Shown piece by piece: positions 14,339 through 21,617 of a stretch of 22,349 nucleotides of DNA. The translations under genes and the position numbers were made by a program. Numbering within the stretch: position 1 is the first letter of the stretch; every line of letters starts with the position of its first letter. The notes beneath the pieces are model-generated. The model was not told where the DNA came from, searched no databases, and saw nothing but the letters and a program-made list of their open reading frames with translations. The DNA is from JBPCRW01 sp050996405 (lineage in GTDB: Bacteria; Acidobacteriota; Blastocatellia; Pyrinomonadales; Pyrinomonadaceae): the NCBI GenBank assembly GCA_050996405.1, contig JBPCRW010000295.1:1-22349 (forward strand). Direction: 5' to 3'.

Positions 14339-15196
14339 CTAAAACCTAAAGCCCAACATCGAATGGTTTATCGGCGAATGTCCGTGACCGATTTGCGGCG
14401 CGGCGCGAATCGCTTCGGTGACGAATTTTTTCGCTATTTCGACCACTTCAATTAAATTTTTTCCGTTCGCCAGATTCGCCGCAATCGCCGCCGACAGCGT
14501 GCAGCCCGTGCCGTGCGTCGAGTCGGTTTCAATCCATTCCGCTTCAAAAATATGGAGATTATCTTCCGCAAAAAGATAATCCCTAGCCAACTTTGCATTT
14601 TGCATTTTGCATTTTGCATTTTCAAAGTGTCCGCCTTTTATCAAAACATTTCGTGCGCCGAGATTTTGCATCGCGCGGGCGGCTTTTTCGATGGCGTTTT
14701 CGGAATTGATTTTTATTCGCGTGATTCTTTCGGCTTCGGGAATGTTAGGCATAACGATTTCGGCAAGCGGAAAAAGTTTTTCAATCAACGAGCGAAGCGC
14801 GTCGTCGTCAATCAAATCGTAGCCGGAAGTCGAACTTACAACCGGGTCAACGAAAAAATTTTTCAGTTTATATTTTTTGATAATTTTTGCGATTTCCTCA
14901 ATGATTTCGCGCGTCGGCAGCATTCCGGTTTTTAACGCCGCGACTTTAAAATCCTGCAAAACGGGTTCGACTTGACCGCGAACGCTCTCCGCCGTTTGAC
15001 GAATCACGCCGAATACGCCGGTCGTGTTTTGAAAAGTCAGAGACGTAACGGCGGCGGTCGCAAAACAACCGAACGCCGTAAAAGTTTTTATGTCGGCGAT
15101 TATTCCCGCGCCGCCCGACGGGTCTAATCCGGCGATTGTCAAACAGATTTTTGGAATTGCGGATTGCGGATTGCGGATTGCGGATTTATCTTTCAT
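14339..15196 (-). CDS. thiD: hydroxymethylpyrimidine/phosphomethylpyrimidine kinase ThiD
   Basis: ThiD phosphorylates HMP and HMP-P to HMP-PP, the pyrimidine half of thiamine. The 285-aa ribokinase-fold protein shows TIAGLDPSGGAGIIADIKTF (20-39), AALKTGML, VDPVVSSTSG, VMPNIPEAERI, LIKGGH and the anion hole STHGTGCTLSAAIAA (227-241), ending GHGHSPINH. Two 7-bp tandem repeats are part of the coding sequence: one encodes residues 5-14 (SAIRNPQSAI) right after the start, and one encodes residues 193-202 (NAKCKMQNAK) in a loop after KGGH. No later Met allows a shorter start before the conserved region. It begins 2 bp after the thiE stop. No TPP riboswitch is seen ahead of the thi genes. Confidence 0.95.
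   Translation of the reverse strand: MKDKSAIRNPQSAIPKICLTIAGLDPSGGAGIIADIKTFTAFGCFATAAVTSLTFQNTTGVFGVIRQTAESVRGQVEPVLQDFKVAALKTGMLPTREIIEEIAKIIKKYKLKNFFVDPVVSSTSGYDLIDDDALRSLIEKLFPLAEIVMPNIPEAERITRIKINSENAIEKAARAMQNLGARNVLIKGGHFENAKCKMQNAKLARDYLFAEDNLHIFEAEWIETDSTHGTGCTLSAAIAANLANGKNLIEVVEIAKKFVTEAIRAAPQIGHGHSPINHSMLGFRF
14592..14619. repeat. heptamer tandem repeat TTTGCAT x4 inside thiD
   Basis: Four perfect copies of TTTGCAT lie within the thiD reading frame and encode residues about 193-202. The same unit, in both orientations, forms the dyad before mutM at 18558-18638. Confidence 0.93.
15157..15184. repeat. heptamer tandem repeat TTGCGGA x4 at the thiD start
   Basis: Four perfect copies of TTGCGGA (ATCCGCA-type on the coding strand) lie 9 bp inside the thiD start codon and encode SAIRNPQSAI. 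Confidence 0.93.
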
Positions 15197-15198
15197 TT

Positions 15199-15852
15199 CT
15201 AAATTCTTCTAAAATTTTCTGCGCCGCCAGCATTTCGGCGTTGAAATAAATCGTTCAAAAAACGAATCGCCGCAAAACCGCTCGCGCCGTTTTCTAAAAC
15301 GTGCGCGAAATTCGTTTCGTCAATTCCGCCGAGCGCGATAATTGGAAAAGGCTTTAATTTTTCACAAACTTCGCGCAATTTTTCCAAGCCCTGCGGCGCG
15401 CCGTAGATTTCCTTTGACGGAGTTTTAAACACGGGGCTGAACGTCACGAAATCCGCGCCCTGCGTTCGGGCTGTTTCGGCTTCTTCGAGCGCGTGCGTCG
15501 AAACGCCGACGATAAAATTTTTCGGAAAATTCTGCCGGATAATTTTTACGGGCAGTGATTTTGAAGTCAGGTGAACGCCGTCCGCCATTGCCGCAAGCGC
15601 AATATCGGGGCGGTCGTTGATTAAAATTCTGGTTGCCGCGCCGCGCGTGATTTTGACGGCTCGTTCGGCAAGTTCAAAAATTAGTTTCGCCGGAAGTTTT
15701 TTTTCGCGGATTTGAATAAAATTTATTTTCGCGCGGGCGGCGGCGCGAATGATTTCAAGAATTTCGGCTGATGCTTGGGAGAAATTTTCGGCGGTCGCCG
15801 CACCTCTGGTAATCAGATAAATTATCAAATCTTTGTCGAAAAATTTTTTCAC
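15199..15852 (-). CDS. thiE: thiamine-phosphate synthase ThiE (ThiE/TenI family)
   Basis: ThiE joins HMP-PP and thiazole phosphate to thiamine monophosphate. The 217-aa TIM barrel has INFIQIREKKLPAK (Arg49, Glu50, Lys51), RILINDRPDIAL (Asn79, Asp80), DGVHLTSKSLPV, IVGVSTHALEEAETARTQGA, FVTFSPVFKTPSKEIYGAPQ and ALGGIDETNF, in family order. The SPVF/TPSK loop fits ThiE better than TenI, though the pyrophosphate loop SPVFKTPSK has Ser where Thr is more usual. The C-terminal tail after RFLNDLF is short and basic. It is 9 bp after a small membrane protein gene and 2 bp before thiD, so the thi pair is tightly coupled. thiC, thiG and thiS are not in the window. Confidence 0.93.
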   Translation of the reverse strand: MKKFFDKDLIIYLITRGAATAENFSQASAEILEIIRAAARAKINFIQIREKKLPAKLIFELAERAVKITRGAATRILINDRPDIALAAMADGVHLTSKSLPVKIIRQNFPKNFIVGVSTHALEEAETARTQGADFVTFSPVFKTPSKEIYGAPQGLEKLREVCEKLKPFPIIALGGIDETNFAHVLENGASGFAAIRFLNDLFQRRNAGGAENFRRI

Positions 15853-15861
15853 TTTGAGAAG

Positions 15862-16164
15862 CTAGTTTTTAATTCCGCCGTTTTCCTGTTCCAGCATTTT
15901 TACGCCGCGGCTGAAATTCGCTATTTCCCAAAAAGCCATAAATAAATTTAAAATGCCCAAACCCGTGACCGCGCCGCGAATCCAGCTTGAAGCGACCGCT
16001 TTCTGCAAAACAATCCAGCCCGTTTTTTGGGCAATTACGGCTAACAGATAATTGTCGCCCCAGTCGCCGAATTTATTGAGATTCAACCACGGCAACAGAA
16101 CGAGCGACGTTCCAACCATCAAACACAGAAGAATAAAAAAAATAACGGTCAGTTTTGCAACCAT
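15862..16164 (-). CDS. small two-helix membrane protein, unknown function
   Basis: This 100-aa protein has two hydrophobic segments, about 4-27 (LTVIFFILLCLMVGTSLVLL) and 64-85 (GAVTGLGILNLFMAFWEIAN). The loop between them is amphipathic (FGDWGDNYLLAVIAQKTGW) and the C-terminus is charged, so an inner-membrane hairpin is likely. I do not recognise the family. It lies 42 bp after the TPR gene and 9 bp before thiE on the same strand, so it is probably part of that operon. Nothing in it suggests a thiamine transporter, which would need more helices. Confidence 0.65.
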   Translation of the reverse strand: MVAKLTVIFFILLCLMVGTSLVLLPWLNLNKFGDWGDNYLLAVIAQKTGWIVLQKAVASSWIRGAVTGLGILNLFMAFWEIANFSRGVKMLEQENGGIKN

Positions 16165-16206
16165 ACCGTTAGATTATAACTTTTTCTCGATTCGGCGAAC
16201 AACCGA

Positions 16207-18360
16207 TTATTCAGATTGTTCGCTTTTTTGAATTTTCTTGCGAAGTTTTTTCAGACGTTTGGCGACATCGCGGTAATCTACGTCGAGCGCGTAAATTTCC
16301 TCGAAATACTCGATTGCCTTTTCCGCGCCGTCGCCGAGTTCGTAAGCGTTGGCAATTTCGTAAAGCAATCCCTGCTGTTCGTCGCCCGTCAGATTCGCCG
16401 TTTCCAGACAGCGTTTATACCACATCAATGCCAGATTCGGCATCGCCTTTTCGATAAAACAATGCCCCAAAAGATTGCAGCATAACAAAAATCGCCGCGT
16501 TCCGTCGTCGGCTCTGACCAATTTGACGGCATCCTGAAATTCGCTGATGGCATCGTCCATCAAATCCATCTCTTTGTAGGCGATTCCCAGATGATAATGC
16601 GTTTCGTAATCGCCTTCTTCGACGCTCTCGGTTTCTTCCAAATCCAAATCCATTTTGAATTTGTCGTATTCGCCTGCGGCAACCGGATTGTTTCCCGACG
16701 AAGTTTCAGAGACATTAACCGGCTCGCTCAAAATTTCCGGTGAACTTACGGCAAACGGCGTTTCAATTGCCCCGCCGGAAGTTAAAGTCTGCCGGACGCT
16801 TTCAATTTCCGGGCGTTTTCCAAACTCGCTTTCAAGGACTTCTAACGATTTAATAGCCAAATCGTGATAATTCTGGCTGATGTAATAATCTATACTTTCG
16901 AGTTCCTGCTGAAGGCGTAATAGTTGAAACTCGCTTAATTCCGTTTCGTTTGCCGTATAAGATAAAGATTCATAGTCGGCGACAGGCATCGGCAACTCGG
17001 CATTATCGGCAATCTGAAAATCTTTTGAAAGCCCGTTGCCGTTGGCGTAAATTTCCGCCGGAACAAATTCTCCGTAAATTTGCGCTGTCTCCGGTTCGCC
17101 AGCGTCGCTGCCGACGATTTCGCCGGAACTTTTAAATTCCGTCGCGTCGTCCGGTAAAAGCGGATTCTCAAAAACGAGCGGCGGCGTGCCGAGTAGCTCG
17201 TTCAATTCATTTAACCGGCTGGCGTGTCCGGTTTCGTGCGGCGAAATCAAAACAAGCTGCGAAAGAGCGTATCTTTCATCTTCCGGCGATTCGTTTAAAC
17301 GCGCCGCTTCCGCCATTCTTTCCAATGATTGTTTTAAATTAACCTCGTCGCGCTGCCAGCTATAAAAACGAACTAGCAGCCGCAGCGCATCCATTTGCTC
17401 TGGATTTCGCGCCAAAATTTCGTGAACCCATTTTTCGAGTTCAGCCGCCTGCCCGCCGACCAGCAGATGTTCCGATGTCATCGAAATAATCCTGGCGGCG
17501 GATTCCAAATCGTTATTTTTTATGTAAAGCTCGACGACGTTTAGAAATTTCGGATAATTGGCAGGCTCTTTTTCGACCAGTTTGATAATGGTTTTTTCCG
17601 CTTCAGCCGGATTATTCGTATCGAGATAACAATCAACCAGCAGAAAAATTACCTCGCGGTTATAAGGCTCTTTTTCCAAAACATTTTCCAGAGCCTTTGC
17701 CGCTTCGTCCGTAAAACCGAGATTGATGTGCGATTGAACGTAACCGTTTAAAGCCTGTAAATCATTCGGTCTGATTTCCAAAGCGCGTGAAAAAGCGGCG
17801 GCGGCGGATTCTTCCTGACGCTTGGCGGATAATCTTTTTCCCGATTCGATAAAGGCGTTGGCGGCTTCGTCCCTTTGCGAATCCTGCCAGTAGGCTTCGG
17901 CGATTTTCAGATAAATCTCCGTGTTGTTTTTATCCAAATTGGCAATTTGCTTCCAGGCTTCCAACGCTTCTGCTTTTTTCCCCTTGCGGCGATATTGTTC
18001 GGCTAAATGATTGTAGTGCGAGCGCGCTTCGGCAATCGAGCCTTTCGATTGATAAAGCTGCGCGAGTTTTTCGGAAGTTTCCAGTGATTCGGGAGTCAGA
18101 CGCAAAATTTTGTTGTAAATCGCAATCGCCTTTTGAGCAAACCCTTGCCGCGCGTAATGCTCGGCAACCTGCGTAAAACAATTGACGGCATCCGCCGTAT
18201 CAGCCGCTTTCGCATTTAAATCGCCGAGCATATTGAGCGTGCCAAAATCCTTCGGGTCGTTTTCGACGACCCTTTTATATTCGTTTATCGCCGCCCGAAT
18301 TTTGCCTTGCGCCAGGAAACGCTCGGCATTTCGCATCGCTTTTATCTTGTCGAAACTCAT
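16207..18360 (-). CDS. large tetratricopeptide repeat protein
   Basis: This 717-aa protein is built almost wholly of TPRs. About ten repeat-like helix pairs fill residues 1-390 (for example AINEYKRVVENDPKDFGTLN, AIAIYNKILRLTPESLETSE, AAAFSRALEIRPNDLQALNG). A low-complexity acidic linker follows (about 400-575, including the helix LLRLQQELESIDYYISQNYH), and three C-terminal TPRs start at YETHYHLGIAYKEMDLMDDA. The end is a basic coil RLKKLRKKIQKSEQSE. There is no signal peptide, so it is a cytoplasmic scaffold. The arrangement recalls FimV-like or gliding-related TPR proteins, but no specific partner can be named. It is the first gene of the minus-strand operon leading to thiE and thiD. Confidence 0.85.
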   Translation of the reverse strand: MSFDKIKAMRNAERFLAQGKIRAAINEYKRVVENDPKDFGTLNMLGDLNAKAADTADAVNCFTQVAEHYARQGFAQKAIAIYNKILRLTPESLETSEKLAQLYQSKGSIAEARSHYNHLAEQYRRKGKKAEALEAWKQIANLDKNNTEIYLKIAEAYWQDSQRDEAANAFIESGKRLSAKRQEESAAAAFSRALEIRPNDLQALNGYVQSHINLGFTDEAAKALENVLEKEPYNREVIFLLVDCYLDTNNPAEAEKTIIKLVEKEPANYPKFLNVVELYIKNNDLESAARIISMTSEHLLVGGQAAELEKWVHEILARNPEQMDALRLLVRFYSWQRDEVNLKQSLERMAEAARLNESPEDERYALSQLVLISPHETGHASRLNELNELLGTPPLVFENPLLPDDATEFKSSGEIVGSDAGEPETAQIYGEFVPAEIYANGNGLSKDFQIADNAELPMPVADYESLSYTANETELSEFQLLRLQQELESIDYYISQNYHDLAIKSLEVLESEFGKRPEIESVRQTLTSGGAIETPFAVSSPEILSEPVNVSETSSGNNPVAAGEYDKFKMDLDLEETESVEEGDYETHYHLGIAYKEMDLMDDAISEFQDAVKLVRADDGTRRFLLCCNLLGHCFIEKAMPNLALMWYKRCLETANLTGDEQQGLLYEIANAYELGDGAEKAIEYFEEIYALDVDYRDVAKRLKKLRKKIQKSEQSE

Positions 18361-18380
18361 TTTTATTGATTGAAAACCGG

Positions 18381-18386
18381 ATTATA
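18381..18386 (-). promoter_or_regulatory. candidate -10 box (TATAAT) for the TPR-thi operon
   Basis: On the minus strand TATAAT lies 20 nt ahead of the TPR ATG, giving a very short leader. The -35 region 17 bp upstream is poor (AAACGG). A perfect TTGACA at 18484-18489 (minus strand) may belong to a second, more distant promoter with a weak -10. The rest of the 285-bp gap to mutM shows no gene. Confidence 0.35.
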
Positions 18387-18557
18387 CATCTGGAAAATTT
18401 TGCCGTTTGAGAGAGGAGATAAATCGCAGGGTTTAGTCTGATTATTTCCCCGCGAATTTAAATTAACACGGTTTAACAATTAGTGTCAACATTTTTCAAA
18501 AATTTTTTGTTATTTTAACCGATTTTCGGTCAAAGTTTATTCAAATTGAAACTTATT

Positions 18558-18638
18558 TAATGCAAAATGCAAAGTGGAAAATGCAAAATTTAAATCCGGT
18601 TTCTTGACTTTGCATTTTCCACTTTGCATTTTGCATTA
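18558..18638. repeat. perfect 30-bp inverted repeat (TTTGCAT-type) before mutM
   Basis: Positions 18558-18587 are the exact reverse complement of 18609-18638, with a 21-nt loop. Each arm is made of ATGCAAA/TTTGCAT heptamers around GTGGAAA. The dyad ends 7 bp before the mutM start codon, so it covers the place where a ribosome binding site would lie. There is no T-run after it. Confidence 0.95.
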
Positions 18639-18645
18639 TTTTCCT

Positions 18646-19479
18646 ATGCCCGAATTACCCGAAGTCGAACTTGTCACTCAATCGCTGAATAAACTAACCG
18701 AGAAACGCAAAATTATCGCCGCCGAGCTTTTGCGCCAAAAACTCGCGCCCGATATTTCGCCCGCAGATTTCGCCGCAAAGTTGAAAAACGCCCGTGTAAA
18801 TTTTGTTCACCGGCGCGGCAAACATATTTTGTTCGATTTAGATAACGGTCAAACTTTGATGACGCATCTGCGGATGAGCGGGCGTTTTATGCTGTTGCCG
18901 CCGGAGCGCGATTTGCCGAAACACACGCACGCCTGTTTTTATTTTGAAGACGAAACGCGCTTAATTTTTCAAGACCAAAGGCATTTCGGTTTGATGAAAA
19001 TCGTCGAAACCGAAAAATTGTATGAAGCGAAGGAATTAAAAAAACTCGCCCCCGAACCTTTCGGCGAAGATTTTACGCCCACATATTTTCGTAAAATTTT
19101 GAAAACATCTAAAAAAAGCCTGAAGGAATTTCTGCTCGACCAGACAAAAGTTTTAGGTCTGGGAAATATCTACACTTCGGAAGCGATGTTTTTAGCGAAA
19201 GTTAATCCGCAGATTCCGGCGAATAAAATGGCGACGAAGAAAGCCGATGTTTTATTCGAGAAAATCCGCGAAGTTTTATCCAAATCAATCGCTCACGGCT
19301 CGACCTTAAACGTCAATCCCGAAAACATTGACGACAGTTATTACGGCGGCAATTACGAAAGCCGCTGGCGCGTTTATGACCGCGAAAACGAGTCGTGCGT
19401 TAATTGCCAATCATCGATAAAACGCATCAGGCAGGGCGGACGCTCGACTTATTTTTGTCCGAAATGTCAGCACCGATAA
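18646..19479 (+). CDS. mutM: formamidopyrimidine-DNA glycosylase MutM (Fpg)
   Basis: MutM removes 8-oxoguanine and formamidopyrimidines and cuts the abasic site by beta,delta-elimination. The start is fixed by chemistry: the N-terminal PELPEVE supplies catalytic Pro2 and Glu3, so the ATG at 18646 is right although the frame is open from 18574. Further signatures are Lys59 in HRRGKHILFD, MTHLRMSGRF, QDQRHFGLM, the H2TH block LLDQTKVLGLGNIYTSEAMF and the zinc finger C-x2-C-x16-C-x2-C with GRSTYFCPKCQ. The 277-aa length is normal. A 30-bp perfect dyad stands directly before the start, with no Shine-Dalgarno sequence. The riboswitch promoter of the next gene begins 2 bp after the stop. Confidence 0.97.
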   Translation: MPELPEVELVTQSLNKLTEKRKIIAAELLRQKLAPDISPADFAAKLKNARVNFVHRRGKHILFDLDNGQTLMTHLRMSGRFMLLPPERDLPKHTHACFYFEDETRLIFQDQRHFGLMKIVETEKLYEAKELKKLAPEPFGEDFTPTYFRKILKTSKKSLKEFLLDQTKVLGLGNIYTSEAMFLAKVNPQIPANKMATKKADVLFEKIREVLSKSIAHGSTLNVNPENIDDSYYGGNYESRWRVYDRENESCVNCQSSIKRIRQGGRSTYFCPKCQHR

Positions 19480-19480
19480 C

Positions 19481-19509
19481 TTGACACTTTCCAGATAAAA
19501 CCGCATTAT
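19481..19509 (+). promoter_or_regulatory. promoter of the SAM-II-controlled methionine gene
   Basis: TTGACA (19481-19486) and CATTAT (19504-19509) are separated by 17 bp, as for the housekeeping sigma factor. A start about 7 nt downstream, near 19516, would place the riboswitch aptamer at the very 5' end of the RNA. Confidence 0.6.
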
Positions 19510-19521
19510 TTGATTTATATT

Positions 19522-19572
19522 CGTGGTGAGTTACAGCGACTTGCGACCACGTTAAATAACCCGCTAAACAGC
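19522..19572 (+). promoter_or_regulatory. SAM-II class riboswitch aptamer
   Basis: The RNA matches the SAM-II pseudoknot. P1 is CGTGGT (19522-19527) with ACCACG (19546-19551). P2 forms between GCG (19543-19545) and CGC (19562-19564), and GC (19536-19537) pairs with GC (19571-19572). Conserved TTGC, the TTAAA after P1, and GCTAAA (19563-19568) are all present. Compared from memory with the well-studied SAM-II RNA, every spacing from the second P2 segment onward is the same; the first loop is one nucleotide longer, and position 19530 is G where U is usual. The gene downstream makes methionine, the precursor of the ligand S-adenosylmethionine. Confidence 0.87.
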
Positions 19573-19598
19573 CCGTTTATCAAAAGATTTTCAAATCT

Positions 19599-19624
19599 CT
19601 CGGCTGCTTTAGCCGAGATTTTTT
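19599..19624 (+). terminator. intrinsic terminator, likely expression platform of the SAM-II riboswitch
   Basis: CTCGGCT (19599-19605) pairs with AGCCGAG (19611-19617) around GCTTT, followed by A and six T residues. It lies 26 nt after the aptamer and 11 nt before the ATG. CAGCC (19569-19573), which includes the last P2 pairs, can pair with GGCTG (19602-19606), giving a possible antiterminator. It may also end mutM read-through. Confidence 0.75.
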
Positions 19625-19628
19625 ATTT

Positions 19629-21518
19629 ATGAAAGACTTTCGAGAAATTTTAGAATCCGATGGCGTTTTTGTCTTTGACGGCGCGGTCGGCACGAGGTTT
19701 TACGACAAAGGCGTGTATATCAATCGCAGTTATGACGAGTTGAATCTGGTTCAGCCGGACTTGGTGCGCGAAGTCCACGCCGAATATGTTAGAGCGGGCG
19801 CGGACATTATCGAAACCAACACTTTCGGCGCGACTCGTCACCGTCTTCAGCAATACAGCCTCGAAAATAAATTGCGCGAAATCAACATCGCCGGAGTTCG
19901 CATCGCGCGTGAAGCGGCAGCCGATAAAGCATTTGTCGCGGGCGCGGTTGGACCTCTGGATTTACGCATCGAGCCTTACGGTCCGACATCTTTTGACGAA
20001 GCCAAAGAATTGTTTTCCGAACAAATTTCCGCGCTTTTGGAAGGCGGCGTTGACCTTTTCGTTCTCGAAACTTTTTCGGATTTGTCGGAAATCGAACAGG
20101 CGATTCGCGCCGTCCGCGAGCTTTCAGATTTGCCGATTTTCGCGCAGGTTACAATTACGACCGAAGGCAATATGGTGTTCGGCGCAACGCCCGAAATTTT
20201 TACGAAAAAACTCGACGAACTCGGCGCGGATGTCATCGGTTTAAACTGCGGTGTCGGTCCGACGCATATTTTGAACGCGCTCGAAAAAATGCGCTCCGTG
20301 ACGACGAAAAAACTTTCCGCGCAGCCGAACGCCGGACTGCCGCGCGACGTGCAGGGGCGGCAATTTTATATGTGTTCGCCGGAATATATGTCGAAATTCG
20401 CCAAGCGTTTTATCAAAGCGGGCGCGTCGTTTATCGGCGGCTGCTGCGGCACGACTCCGAAACACATTAAGCTGATTTCCGATTCCGTCCGCGCCGTCAG
20501 CCCGCGCGCGCGAAAACTTCCCGCCTCGTCAAACGAAACAATTTCCGTTAAAGATTTAACGCCGCCCGATGTGCAGGTTGTGCCGCCGGAGATGCGTTCA
20601 AAATGGGCGGCGAAAATCGCTCGCGGCGAATTTGTGACATCGGTCGAAGTTTTGCCGCCGAAAGGCTGTGACGCGGCGAAAACTCTGGATTCGATTCGCC
20701 TGTTGAAAGATTCGGGCGTTGATGCCGTCAACATTCCCGACGGACCAAGAGCGCAGACGAGAATGAGCGCGCAGGCGACCGCCGTTTTGGTCGAGCGCGA
20801 AATCGGCATCGAAGCCGTTTTGCATTACTGCTGCCGCGACAGAAATCTTTTGGGAATGATGTCCGACCTGCTCGGCGCGGCGGCTCTCGGCGTGAATAAT
20901 CTTTTGATAATTACGGGCGACCCGCCGAAAATGGGACCGTTTCCAGATGCGACCGCCGTTTTCGATATTGATTCAATCGGGCTGACAAATATGGTCAACA
21001 AACTCAATCACGGCTTGGATTTAGGCAATAATCCGATTGGCTGTCCGACCAGATTTTCAATCGGTGTCGGCGTTAATCCGGGCGCGATAAATCTCGAAGA
21101 AGAAATTCGCCGTTTTGAATGGAAAGTCGAAGCGGGCGCGGAATACGCGATTACGCAGCCTGTCTATGACACGGAACAATTGCGCTCATTTCTGAAAAAA
21201 ATCGAGTATTGCAAAATTCCGATTGTCGCCGGAATTTTCCCGTTCGTGTCGTATCGCAACGCCGAATTTATGCACAACGAAGTGCCGGGCGTGAACGTTA
21301 CGCCGGAAATTTTAGAGAGAATGCGGAAAGCGTCAGACATTTCCAAAGAAACGGCGCGTGACGAAGGTTTGAAAATCGCGCGTGAATCTTTGACGGAAAT
21401 CCGTGATTTAATCAGCGGCGTGCAGGTTTCCGCGCCGTTCGGCAACGTCAAATACGCGCTTCAGGTTTTTGAGGTGCTGGAAGAATTTCAGTCGAGAAAA
21501 GACGCGGCGATAATTTAA
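19629..21518 (+). CDS. bifunctional homocysteine S-methyltransferase / methylenetetrahydrofolate reductase
   Basis: This 629-aa fusion resembles Bacillus YitJ. The N-terminal domain (about 1-290) is a zinc-dependent homocysteine S-methyltransferase barrel: VFDGAVGTRFYDKG, IIETNTFGATRHRL, GLNCGVGPTH with Cys207, and GGCCGTTPKH with Cys272 and Cys273 as zinc ligands. The C-terminal domain (about 325-620) is a MetF-type flavin barrel that reduces 5,10-methylene-THF to 5-methyl-THF: TSVEVLPPKGCDAAKTLDSI, DAVNIPDGPRAQTRMSA, LHYCCRDRN, NNLLIITGDPPKMG and TQPVYDTEQL. No cobalamin domain is present, so it is not MetH. A SAM-II riboswitch with terminator precedes it. The ATG at 19629 has no Shine-Dalgarno sequence. 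Confidence 0.93.
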   Translation: MKDFREILESDGVFVFDGAVGTRFYDKGVYINRSYDELNLVQPDLVREVHAEYVRAGADIIETNTFGATRHRLQQYSLENKLREINIAGVRIAREAAADKAFVAGAVGPLDLRIEPYGPTSFDEAKELFSEQISALLEGGVDLFVLETFSDLSEIEQAIRAVRELSDLPIFAQVTITTEGNMVFGATPEIFTKKLDELGADVIGLNCGVGPTHILNALEKMRSVTTKKLSAQPNAGLPRDVQGRQFYMCSPEYMSKFAKRFIKAGASFIGGCCGTTPKHIKLISDSVRAVSPRARKLPASSNETISVKDLTPPDVQVVPPEMRSKWAAKIARGEFVTSVEVLPPKGCDAAKTLDSIRLLKDSGVDAVNIPDGPRAQTRMSAQATAVLVEREIGIEAVLHYCCRDRNLLGMMSDLLGAAALGVNNLLIITGDPPKMGPFPDATAVFDIDSIGLTNMVNKLNHGLDLGNNPIGCPTRFSIGVGVNPGAINLEEEIRRFEWKVEAGAEYAITQPVYDTEQLRSFLKKIEYCKIPIVAGIFPFVSYRNAEFMHNEVPGVNVTPEILERMRKASDISKETARDEGLKIARESLTEIRDLISGVQVSAPFGNVKYALQVFEVLEEFQSRKDAAII

Positions 21519-21617
21519 CAATCGTTATTTTTCAAATTTAGAAATTTCAGAAACGGGTTTCCAAACTTTTATTTTCGGAAACGCATCAAAGAATCAGAAA
21601 GTATCTTGCGAAAACAA

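Noticed and set aside
14592..14619. Regular short repeats that might suggest a CRISPR array
   Set aside because: The units are 7 bp, contiguous and without spacers, and lie inside a coding frame; no cas gene is present.
15853..15861. TPP riboswitch ahead of thiE/thiD
   Set aside because: The gap is only 9 bp and no THI-box sequence is seen there or before the TPR gene.
18574..18645. Longer MutM start 24 codons upstream
   Set aside because: MutM needs Pro as residue 2 after Met removal; the extra codons are only translated repeat dyad.
19786..20244. 152-codon plus-strand open frame overlapping the methionine gene
   Set aside because: Alternative frame within the homocysteine methyltransferase domain; composition is Arg/Ser-rich shadow, with no motif.
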